From assembly GCA_917880885.1 (NCBI GenBank), contig OU862928.1:7521721-7585720 (forward strand): 64,000 nt of DNA, given 5' to 3'. A program made the position numbers and the translations under genes. The notes below the pieces were generated by a model, which saw nothing but the letters and a program-made list of their open reading frames with translations, made no database searches and was not told where the DNA came from. Shown here piece by piece: positions 1 through 12,600 of the stretch. This DNA comes from Limnephilus marmoratus (taxonomy: Eukaryota; Arthropoda; Insecta; Trichoptera; Limnephilidae). How positions within the stretch are numbered: position 1 is the first letter of the stretch; each line of letters begins with the position of its first letter.

Positions 1-200
1 GAGACGGCCGGCATGGTCTAGCAGTAAGGCTTTTGACTCGCAATCCGAAGGTCGCGGGATCGAATCCCGGCGTGGGTATAACAAAATATTTGAATAATTT
101 GTATTATTTCACAATTAATTAATTTAAAATAATGTATAGTATATTTTCGGCACGTTCCAGAATGGAAGATACTATCAGTAATACTGGTAATACTGACCAT
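1..200 (+). repeat. tRNA-derived SINE, 5' part
   Basis: Bases 8-80 read as a tRNA-like head, with an A-box-like GGTCTAGCAGT and a B-box-like GGATCGAATCCC. An AT-rich body with a poly-T/A stretch follows. The same head and body recur at 32765-32950, which identifies an interspersed family rather than a working tRNA gene. The anticodon stem is poorly paired. The left end may lie outside the window. Confidence 0.6.
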
Positions 201-495
201 GTTTCGAAGATACTAACTTTTACTGACTTATCATGAAAATACTGAGTTAAACTGATTTTACTGACTGTTACGGCCCCTAGACTCGTCACCATGTTTACCA
301 GCCCTCTTTTAGGAACCGGTTGCTCCCTTAGAATTTTATATAATTGCAACACTTTAAAAGTTGAGGTTAGGTAAACAATAAACATAACTGTCAAATCACA
401 AACCATGTCAAACTATGATAGTGTTTGAGAAATTTGCATTGTTGATATTCTGATTATTCTGATTGTTTACCTATTTTGGTGAAAAGTAGGGTAAA
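201..495 (+). promoter_or_regulatory. 5' flank of the ZAD zinc-finger gene
   Basis: This AT-rich stretch lies between the SINE and the first coding ATG. No TATA box or initiator stands out. The transcription start and 5' UTR presumably lie here. This is inferred from position only. Confidence 0.3.
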
Positions 496-627
496 ATGGA
501 AGAACCTATTTTATCAAATAGCGACACTTGCCGCCTGTGCTTGCAAAATGGAGACCTTCAGTCGATCTTCAATTTTGAAAACGATATGCATTATGCACAG
601 AAAGTGATGGCTTGTGCATCTATTGAG
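496..627 (+). CDS. ZAD-ZNF exon 1
   Basis: This exon has 44 codons starting at the first in-frame ATG (context GTAAAATGG) and ends before GTAATT. It encodes the first ZAD zinc pair, CRLC at residues 12-15, close to the N-terminus as is usual for ZAD proteins. It ends in phase 0. Confidence 0.88.
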
Positions 628-3600
628 GTAATTTGGTTTATAATATGATGAAAAGTTTAAATAATGTTGCTTAATGATATTTTTATTTGATTTTATCCTT
701 TCAAAACTCGGTTATGTGTTGTCCAGTCCCCAGTCCTCAGTCCTACTGCAGTCATCTTCAACATAGTCTATCCACTTCTTCCTCGACCTCTGGGTCGCTT
801 TCACCGGGGCATTTAGTATTGTAAAATATTATTGATTATCGATATTTAAATTATTCTTCAATTTTTTTAGATTTTACCTGAAGATCAAATGCCATCGTTG
901 ATATGCCATCCGTGTATTCTAAATTTAAACAGCGCCTACAATTTTAAAAAGCAAATCGAACATTCCGACAGAAAATTAAGAACAAAGCTAGGATTAGAAA
1001 ACATCCCAAACACTTCACAACATGGAGACAAATTGTGGATTGAAGTTAATGTAAAAGATGAAGATTTAAATCAAGATATTAAAGTGGAAACTGAAGATGT
1101 TTTGCAACAAAGTTCCGATGACAATATTTCATTTCTGGATCTACAAGAAGATTCGGATCATCCCTTGTCCAATTCACAGATAAAATTAAGAAAGGAAATT
1201 GTGACAAAGAGTAGAGATATCAGTGAAAAAATATTGAATTTAGAACATGGAAAAATTGGTAAGCTTGTATTGAGTATTATAATTAAGTAGGTCGTACAAT
1301 TAGGTCCTTCCACAGGGATACGTAAGATGAAAAGTGATTTTGTATCTTTTGCTACAGCGTAACGCAATGACGTTATATAAATAGACTCGCCATAGCCTCA
1401 CATGCTCGCAAAATAATGTGGCAAGTAAGCAACACTCTTTTGTTTTCAGCAGTTTTCAGTAAAATTTCTTAATTCAAAAGTAATTCATATATTAAAAAGT
1501 TATGCTACTTTCACATTGAAGCCAAACTTCCAACTCGAACTTCCAACGCAAGAACTACCCTTCTACGCAATCGTCCGAAAATTTGAAGTTGGAAGTTGAC
1601 CTCAGTGTAATCATACCATAAGACAATTAAAGAATGTGTGTTTTTTCTCAAATGACGTATAAAATTGTCGGACGGGGAACATGAAAATTAATTGTATTGC
1701 TTATAATAATCGATAATAATAACTAATTTGTGTGTACATATAAATTAAATGAAACATTTTCTCATCATACAGGAGGGCATTTTGGCGCTTTTTAAATGCA
1801 ATTTTCCTACTGGTAAGACATGACCTTACTTGACGAGTGACAGTTTAGTACTAAAGTACTAGAAATCGAGACCAGTACAATTGTCTTGCGTTTGGCTTCC
1901 CACTTTGAGATTTCTACCCCGTGTCTAAAGTATGTAACGTCTTTGGCGTAACGCGTGTTAAATCGGCCGTATATGCAATGACGTTTTATAAATAGACTTG
2001 CCTTTGTGTCACAAACTCAAGATATGATGTGGCAAGTAAACAACAATCTTTCGTTTTCAGCGGTTTTCAGTAATTTCTTAATTCAAGAAGTTGAAAGTTG
2101 GCCTCAGTGTGGCCGCACCATAAGACAATCAAAGAATGTGTGTTTTTTCTCTAATGACGCATAAAATTGTCAGACGGGAAACATGAAAATTAATTGTATT
2201 GTTTATAATAATCGATAATAATAAGTAATTTGCGTGTACTTTTAAATGAAATGTTATTTCTTCGCTTTTACTACTGTTTGCCGTGTAATTGAAACATTTT
2301 TTCATCACACAGGAGGGCATTTTGGCGCTTTCTAAATGCAATTTACCTACTGTTAAGACACAACCTTACTCGACGAGTGGCAGTTTAGTGCTTAAGTAGT
2401 AGAAATTGAGATTAGTGCAATTGCCTTACTTTTGGCTTCCTACTTTGAGATTTTTACCACGCATCTACAGTATATAACGTCATTGCATATACGACACATT
2501 TTGACAGTTTTCTTAAATGTGGAATTCCGTATCGTGCTAACGAGCTAAATATCGTGCTTGTGTTAAGACATCAACTCTTAAAAGTAGTTACCCTAAGACC
2601 ATAGATGATGGCGCATTTGCCGCATAATCCTTATTGAGATGTCAGTTGTGAGAAAATTTGTGAATTGAATGTCATCGTGTACAGACATTAAAATAATATG
2701 ACAAACGGATTTATGAATGTCTGTTAGACTTGTATGCATGTTTTAATAACTAAATAATAGTGATTTGTGTATTTAAGTAGGTAATTAATCCACACCAACT
2801 GACATCAACACACGACAGGCATAGACAAGCTATTGAAAGCCATAGAAAATCACAGATATTTGACAGCCGATACAGCACGGCGAACGCCTTCCTATTTTTT
2901 TGTTGTTTCGTAATACTTTTTGTCTGAATTTTCTCGTAATGGTGCCATACGCAAAAGATAACACAAATCATCCCACTAACATAGAACTTCACGGAATTTG
3001 AATATTAGCTTTGAAAATTGTTGAATAATTATTCAAATTCGGTGAATCAACTGGACCTTAACTATAAAATTGTGTTAACTATAGAGAAAACTTAAACATG
3101 CTGTAAATTATAATATCTTTGTGTAAAAAAAATAAATTTCAACCTAAAATGTTACTAAAATAATATGTATACACACCATAGACATCCAAATTTAATAGAT
3201 GAGAAGATACAGATGAGGGGTAAAACCAAACTATGGGTGGCGAAGAGGGGGAAAGATGACTGTGATTCGTTAAAAAATCAATCTGACAGTATATAGGCAT
3301 CTCGCATTATAATATCACCATTTAGTTCTTAAAAGCAAAATGTGCTTTTGAATGAATAGACCTTTTTACATGGGAGCGCGAATTGCTCGCCACGTTATTA
3401 ACATATTTGCGAAGTCCAAATGCGGCAAAGTAAAGTTCGCCGATTTTCACAGAGAAATATTTTGTTGCCGTATTTAGTTAAGACACTTTTACAAATGTTT
3501 CATAATTTACTTACCCCTGTAACCAGCGACCAGCTCACTGGAGTACCGCCCCATTCGCTATGTCCACATATTTTAGGGTATAGCATGTATAGCACAAGCT

Positions 3601-6600
3601 CTCATTTTTGCCGTGTTATTTTGTAAAATGTACGATGTGAGCTCGGCGCTGGTCAGGACAAGAATGATGACGTCACATTTTTTAGATTCAAGCGAGGCTC
3701 TCGTAAGCCCAGCCGGCTTCATGGAACCGGTATGGGGAGGGGGAAATAACACGCTTTTATCACTTAGGGCAGGTCCAAATATATTCATATGCCCATGATG
3801 CACACTCTTTTTTAATAAAGTAAATAAATTACAAAAATTACACACGTAAAAAAAATATTCCTTAGCATAAATTAATTATATATTATCTTGATTTATGGTG
3901 ATGCACTACAAAACTATGCAAAATCTTGCGATTTTGGTTTCAAAATTAGATCACTTAGAAATATTTTAGATGCTTTAATTAAACACTGTGAGTAGAACAC
4001 TTATTTTAGCCCAGAAGAAAATTAACTATCAGTATAAAAAAATAAAAAATCTCCTACTTACGAACCCCTTTTCGGTTATGGTTTTATAGAGTAATGTGGG
4101 AAATTAAATTCTTTAGAAAATGATCGCAAAACATTTAAATATTTGTATCTGAGCTTCGCAAAATAAAATAAAACACGTATTTGGTGATGTTTTTTCTTCT
4201 TCTTTGTATGCCCTATCAGGTCCCCCCGACGTAGGCGATCACTCTTGAAAATGTCTCTCTGTCTTGCGCTGCCTGGAATAGCTCCTCCACACTCCTAATG
4301 CCGGTCCACTCTCGTATATTTTGCAGCCAAGACATTTGTCTCCTACCAGGCCCTCGGCGACCCTCTATCTTACCTTTCAATATTAAATGGAGCAAGTGAT
4401 ACTTCTCCCCTCGAAGTATTTGACCCAGATATGAAATTTTCCTGATTTTTATTAATGTAAGCAGTTCTCTATCTGCTCTAGCCCACCTGAGAATTTCTGT
4501 GGTGGTGATCATGTCGGTCCATGGGACCTTGAGCATTATCCGGTGAAGCCACATTTCAAAAGCCTCTAACCTGTTCATGGTATTTACTTTCAAGGTCCAT
4601 GTTTCACATCCATACAGCAAGACCGACCACACATAACATTTTAGCATTCTCTGCCTTAGTTTTAAGCTGATATTGTCATTGCAGAAGGGGGATTTTATTT
4701 TAATAATAATGATCTAATCTTGCTGCTTCAATTCTGCACCTAACCTCTACATCTGGGTCAAGAGTCTCCGTGAGAATACTGCCGAGGTATCTAAATCTTT
4801 CCACCTTTTCGACATTGCAACCATTTAACTGTATCACTGATTCAGAGTGATCTAGTCGTCCAAATGTCATCCATTTTGTTTTATTGACGTTGATTGTTAG
4901 GCCCATTTGCTCACCAGCATTATTAAGAAGATTTAATAGGTCTTGAATTGGAGGAGCTATTCCGGGCAGCGCAAGACAGAGAGAAATTCTCAAGAGTGAT
5001 CGCCAACGTCGGGGGGACCTGATACGGCACACAAAGAAGAATAAGAATAGGTCTTGAAGGTCCTCGATACAGTCAGCTAGTTTTTTTCTTAAACAAATCA
5101 AAATTTATTTAAACCTTATCGCCATCTACATAAGGAGTGTTATTGTTACTATTAATCTCATGTCTGGGAAATTTGAAGAATTTTGAAGTATTTTGTCTGG
5201 AAGAATTTTGCGTATGCATGCCATTCTCTAAATTTTCGCAATTGCCCGACTACTGTGGTAAAGTATGAAACTAAGAGGAATCATTTTATTTATAAATTAT
5301 TCATATTATTTTTACCGTTATATTTTAGATGCACAAAAGTCCGATAAATTGAGTTCTCTACTACTCAGTAGAAGCAGGAAATCTAAAGTGAAAATAACTG
5401 TAAAACCGAAGAGAAGGAGAAAAATATACCCCACCACTGCAGAGTCACAATACGAATGCTCGGACTGTTTAAAACTGTTCAGATATAAAAGCGCCTTGAT
5501 TATTCACATCAGACGACATACCGGTGAGTTTTATGTATCTACTTTATCTCAATGACGTTACAATCCTACTAATATTATAAATGCGAAAGTTAGTATGGAT
5601 GTATGTGTGTTTGTTGCTCTTTCACGCAAAAACTACTGAATGGATTTTAATGAAACTTTACAATAATATAGTTCATACATCAGAATAACATTTAGGCTAT
5701 AATTTATGTTGCTAGCTAGGAATGGAATGCGGGAGGGGAACGGGGACGCATGGGACAGGTGATTAAGGGAGAAACAATGTATTTCGTTTGCAACGCATGC
5801 CGGGAACCAGCTATACACATGGTAGAAATCTCAAAGTGGCAAGCTTGCCACTTTGAGTTACCAAGATAGAATTAAAATGTTAACCTTTATAAAATTAAAG
5901 TTTCCGACCACAATATGAAAAAAATTAATTAATTTTTTATTAATTATTTTTACATGAAATGATAAAAAAATGAGGTAAAAATTACGTTTATAACATATTT
6001 GTCTAATAAAATACGCAAGTGTTTTTATTTTTTTTTAATTAGCACTCATTTTAGTTAGGTAAAGCGTAAGGTGACCTATTTTTAAAACTTTTTATGTTTG
6101 CATTCAAAATTTTTGTATTTCAAAAATTACGTCTTTATTTTTAATTATAAAATTTGAAAGCGTATTTCATCACGTTTCAAAAATCAAAAAAGTTTTTAGT
6201 TTTTGGATACGCTCAAAATTATTCCATTTATTTGGATATTATTGCAAAGCGGAAATATTCTGACCTTCTACCATGCGATTCTGTATCTTTATGTGGATAT
6301 GAAATCGATTCCATACGTAATTGCCTGTCACATTTGTGTGCTTGTCTATGGCTTGCAATTGCTTTTTCTACAGGCTGATGTGTCAGCCGTCAGCGCTGTC
6401 GCCGATTTCAACTAGTTTCAAACACGACATGCGTAAATATACATGATTATTTATTAATTTAATGTACGTTTAATTTGAATGAATTTGACTTTTGCGAAGT
6501 CGGCGACAGCGCCGACAGCTTATAGCCAATATAGGATTACCAATTTACGGGGAATTCTCCAAATTGCACGGAATTATCGGGAAATTGCGGTGAATTTATT

Positions 6601-9600
6601 ATTTTCTATCAAATTTGGGGAATTTGAACATTTATAGCGGGTATTTTAGAACAAAAGTATTGGCAACCCTGCAGCTTATACATCAGCCCGTAGAAAAAGC
6701 AATTGCAAGCCTTAGACAATCGCACAAATGTGACAGGCGTTTATATTATATGGAATCGATACCGTACCCACAAATATGCCCTGGGTAAATAACTTTATCA
6801 CTGAGCAGAAAATTTATTATTATTATATAACATATCTAATTTCAATAGTTTGACAGTAAATTTTAATTTTCAACTAAATTAGTCCTTTTTTCTCTCTTTT
6901 TCTCTCCAAATGTGAATCCAATAGAGCTTTAAATTGGTTTATGTTAGTTGCATCGATGACATGTTGTGGGAGTTTGTTCCAAGCATCCACCACTCTATTT
7001 GCAAGGAAGTGTTTTCTAGGATTAGATGCAAAAGGCGTTTTGGTCATTTTTTTCGAGTGTCCACGGAGAATTATATTTTTACTAGTAGTGAAGATTCCTT
7101 GGATGTCAGGGCAGCTGTAGTCTCCAGATAAAATTTTTAAGGTCTCGATCATGTCACCCCTTTCTCTTCTATCTTTTAAGGTTGGTAATCTTAATTCCTT
7201 GAGTCTATCTTCATATCGCCGATCTTTCAAAGCTCTTGGTACTTTAGTGAAACGTCTCTGTACTCCCGACATCAGATTTATATCCTTTGCAAAGTAAGGA
7301 CTCCAAATTTGGTAAAGTTGTTTGTGATACCATGTTAATGATCGATCGTTTGTTAATGTTTCCTTTATGCAGGCGAGAGACCGTGGGCTTGCCCAGATGA
7401 GAATTGTCCGAAGACGTTCATCTGCGCATCGGACTGCGAGCGTCACCGTGTGACGGTGCACACGGATGGCGCGCGCCTGCCCTGTCCCGTGTGCGGCCGC
7501 CTGTTCAGCCTGACCGCCGGCCTGCGCGTACATATGCGCACGCACACTGGAGAGAAGCCCTACCAGTAAGTACCCCACACCCCGCATCACTCATTGAGGG
7601 GTCATCATCGCGATACTGATTACAAGACAAAACAGAATATTGAAGAAAATGATGAAAAATAACTAACGACAACACAACCTAACCTAACTTAAATTAAATT
7701 AACCTAACCTATTAGACGCTTTTATAATTACCGTGACGATTCACAGTTACAGTACCGTGATGACAAAAAAGGCAATAAACATACGTTCCTTATCGTTATA
7801 ATACTGCAGCTCTTTCTTAAGCATTAAATAATGGTGAGACAAAAGATGACATACACAAAATACGTACGTATGATTGTTTCCTACAAAGTACTATTTTTTC
7901 CCTTGGAGGAAACAGAAATATCTTATTACGGCTCAGCATCGGCGACGGGAATTTTTTTTGTTTAATTTTCCTTATTTGTTTGAGGGAGATGTATGATAAT
8001 GATTGTATGTTGCTTTTGGGGGGGTGCAGACATACGTTCACCATTTGTCTCATTTATGACTGTTGTTATTTAGTGTATAAGACAAAGTTTTAGTGCTGCA
8101 TTATATCATCGCAGGAAAGTAATGCAAGAAAAAACTTTTGAGGATTTTGAGGTGTGTACATCAGTTAAAAAACGTATTTTTGACAAAACGGCTAATTTTT
8201 CCAACGTCGTACAGTTCTTATTTATCATCGTAGAGTCACGGAACCCAGATAAATCGAAACAGATAACCCCCTGCAAAATGGTGTTTATAAAGTATTTTTG
8301 TTGGTAGTGGCGGTTACAGCAGTATTGCTTTTCTGCGACGATATGTTAAGAACAAAAGCAAAACCATCAGCGCATTGACATTTGACTTTTTGAATTTTTG
8401 GTATTCATGCACACTTCAATAATATCCTTGAAACTATATTCCATACTTTCAAAATTATCGTCACGGTTAGTAGTATTGTAGGGGTTTAAGGAGACGTCAC
8501 GGTGCTGTGTGTGAGAGAGATGCAAGAATTTTTTTACTTTTTTCCTTTGATCTTTTGAAAGAGCTGCAGCATTATTGTGATAAGGAACGTATGTTTATTG
8601 CCTTTTTTATGCCGTCACGGTGCCGTAACCGTGACCGTCATGGTAATTTTAAAAGCGCTCATTGTTTTGCCACTGTTCTGTTAGCCAGGATTTCTCGAGG
8701 AAGTCACTTCATTTTGTTGTGCATTTAAATAATAATGTTTTTCTTATGGTCTCCAATAAATAATTTTAATTTTATTGATCAGGTGTAAAGAGTGCGGCGC
8801 TAGTTTCACGCAGCCGGGCACCCTACGCACGCACAGCCGCCGCCACTCCGGGGAGCACCCCTTTGTGTGCGATTTGTGTGGCGGGGCGTTCACCACGCAC
8901 GGCGGCCTGGCCAGACACAAGCGCACGCACACCGGCGAGCGTCGAGCGCAGTGCACCGTCTGCGGTACGTCACATCACGGCATGACTAATAAACTATCTT
9001 TATTTACTGATATTTTGACTTCTTACACATCTAGAATTATTTATTTATTTATGATTACAGATGTGGTGACTGTTTACAGATTTAAAATTTATTTTTTTTA
9101 CACTAGCTCCACGCAGGTGGCACTGGGGAAATAAATTTCATCAGAGCCTATGACATCTTTGGGGATGCTGTGTGCATGTGTGCAGGGTAATGTTGTTGAG
9201 GTTTGTAATTCGTGAGGTGGATATGGGTACCGCCGCCCCGGGAACCGTTTGTTGGATAATCAACCCCTCTGCCACAAGTCACCCCAAGTGGTTTGCTACG
9301 TTTGGTGACTTAGCATGGGTGCCTGGATTCATGGGATGAGGTTTGTCCGGATCTTGGTGGCGGATGCGTATGCCCACTCTTGCACCGCAGTGGAGGGCTG
9401 GATTGATACGTCCATCACTCCTGGACACACTGACCCCCAAATTCCTACCCACCCCTAATACCCTTTTCCTTCCCAGAACTTTCTCTCCTTCCTTTCCTAA
9501 AAAGATTCTCCACACAGGATCCCCAAAGATGACATAGGCCCTGAGGGGAATTATTTTCCTCAGGGCCTCCTGTGTGAAACTAATGTAAAAAAGGGCCTTT

Positions 9601-12600
9601 TTAAGGAGAGGAAGTTCTGGGAAGAAAAAGGTGCGAGGGGTGGGTAGGAGCCAAAATGTGATGATTTGATTTTACTTAGTATGTATTAAAATTTGTATTT
9701 AAAGAAAAGTAAAATTTGTATTCAAAACAGTAGGTAGGCAAACGCAGTCGCCGCCAAGACCTAGACAAACCTCACCCCATGAACCCGGGCACCCCTGCTA
9801 AGTTACCAAATGCAAAGCAAACTACTTGGGGCGACCTGTGGCAGAGGTGTTTGTTATCCAATAAATTAACCGGGGCGGCGGTATTATCAGCTGTCAAATT
9901 TCTGTGATTTTCTATGGCTTTCAATGGCTTGTCTATGCCCGTCATGTGTTGGTGTGTATTAATTACCTACTTAAAAACACAAATTACTATTTATTAGTTA
10001 CTAGCTGGGTTACCCGGCTTCGCTCAGGACAACATTCGAGAGTGTTCTGAAATGTTTCACATTGATGTTCCCGATTCCGTATTCCCGAACTTTCCACAAT
10101 TTTCCAGAATGTTCCGGGATGTTCTGGAACGTTGTGGAATGCTCTCAAATACTCTGACTGGGTGTCCGGCTTCGCTCAGGGAGTTTATGAGAGATTGAAT
10201 TGACGTTTGAATCCACGACGGATCTTGCTTTAAATACCCCATATGGGTAGCCCCATAAAAAAACTTCAAATATTCCAGAATAATGTTCCAGATCATTCCA
10301 CAACATTCAGGAGTGTTCTGGAATGTTCCACAATGATCTAGAATATTCCGGTATATTTCTAAATATATTCCAGAATGTTCCGGAGTGTGTTGGAATGCTC
10401 AAGAATACTCTGGAATGTTTTGAACTGTTAGAAATTTCAAGGGGGTGATACTTCCAGCCCTTATATCTTTAAAAGGAAGCACTTTAGGTAAAACCGATAT
10501 CTTTTTTCATGGATGTGGGATAGAGGTCTATCACACAATATAACTCCCGTTATCATACCGGGGCTCGTCTTTGAGTTTTAGCGGCATGCACATTAAACAT
10601 TGGAGGGGACCACACCACTTTCCCAACGGCGTTATAAGGAAACATATGGTTTCCTCCTTCACCGCACACGTCAAGACTCTACTTTTTTTTTAATGAAGCT
10701 ACATTTAATTGAACGACTCTAGACCCTCCAATGTCCATGCATACGGGTTTAGTAAGCAGTATGCAAGTACTTACATTAACACTATACAAAAGATAAATAA
10801 AAGTAGCAGCCCGTGGAACAATTCTTCTGAAATCTATAAAGAAAAATACATACAGATAAAAGTGTTAGTAGATAAAAAGAAAAATAAGTGCTGCGCCCGG
10901 TTGAGGAGACCTGGATAAGAGAAATAACGAAAAAGTGACAGTAATAATATAATGCAAGTATTTGCAATAATAACTGAGAGAAGATAAAATGCATACAAAT
11001 AAAATATACAGAGTAGGTAGGTAGTAGTATATAAAATATAATAGTATTCCACAAACCACCAGGCAGTCCCAACGAACAAATTGCATATTGAACACTTTTT
11101 TTAATAATGTATATTGAAGATAAAGATTGTTCAAACTTCTAGAACTTTCCAGAACCTTCTAGACCCGACGAAACTCTCCGCCACTCATTTCTGAAAGCTT
11201 CTAGAACTTTCTCCTTTTATAACATCCAAGAGCATTAGGGAGGCTTCCAGAACTATCTAGAACCTTCTAGACTCATCAACACACTCCATCGCTCCTTTCA
11301 GAACATTTTAGAGCTTTATCGAGCCTTCTAGAACTTTTCGGAACCTTCTGGACTCACCGACATACTCCACCACTCCTTTCAGAACTTTCTACTGCTTTCT
11401 CGAACCTTGTAGAACTTTTCGGAACCTTCTAGACACACCGACACACTCCTCCACTCCTATCAGAACTTTCTACAGCTTTATGAACCCTTCTAGAATTTTT
11501 CAAGCCCTTCTAGACACACCGACACACTCGTTCACTCTTATCAGAACTTTCTACAGCTTTACGGAAACTTCTAGAACTTCATTTACAGCGCCCTTGAGGT
11601 GATTTTTCACAAAAACGGCGCTATATAAATCATCCAAATATTATTATTCTACAGTTTTATCGAACCTTCTAGAACATTCCGGAAACTTCCAAACCCACCG
11701 ACATATTCCACCATTCCTTTCAGAGCTTTTGTACATTTTTATCGAACCTTCTAGAACTTTCAGGAACCTTATAGACACACCGACACACTCCGCCACTCCT
11801 ATCAGAACTTTCTACAGCTTTTCGGAACCTTCTAGGACTTCTACAGTTTCATCGAACTTTCTAGAACATTTACTACACACACCAACACACTCCTCCACTC
11901 ATTCTAGAACTTTCTTTAGCTTAATCAAACCTTCTAGTACTTTCCGAAACCTTCTAGACTCACCGACATACTCCGCCACACCTTCCAGAACTTTCTACAG
12001 CTTTATCGAACCTTCCACACTCACCGACATACTCCGCCACTCCTTCCAGAACTTTGTACATTCCTATCGAACCGTCTAGAACTTCCTACAGCTTTATGTA
12101 ACCTTCTAGAACTTCTTCAGTTTTATCAAACTTTCTAGAACTTTCTGGAAACTTCTAAATCCACCAACATATTCCACCATTCCTTTCAGAACTTTGTACA
12201 TCTTTATTGAACCTTCTAGAACTTTCCGGAACATTCTGGACTCTCCGAGTTACTCCGCCACTCCTTCCAGAACCTTTTCCAGCTTTATCCAAACTTCTAG
12301 AACTTCATACAGCTTTGTGGAATTTTCTAGAATTTTCTGGAATCTTCTAGATACACCGACATGCTCCTCCTTTCCTTTTAGAACTTTGTATAGCTCTATC
12401 GAACCTTCTAGAACTTTCGGAATCTTCTAGACTCACCGTTATTTATTTCTGAAAGCTTCTAGAACTTTCTCAATCCACAATTTTCTAAGCATTTGTGGAC
12501 CATTAGATCCTTCTAGACTCACCGACTTACTCCGCCACCCTTCCAGAACTTTGCAAGGCTTTATCGAACCTTCTAGAACTTCTTACAGCTTTGTGGAATT

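Noticed and set aside
6874..7590. 238-codon minus-strand frame covering exon 4
   Set aside because: Only the part below about 7330 is LINE. The rest is antisense of zinc-finger exon 4, so it is not one gene.
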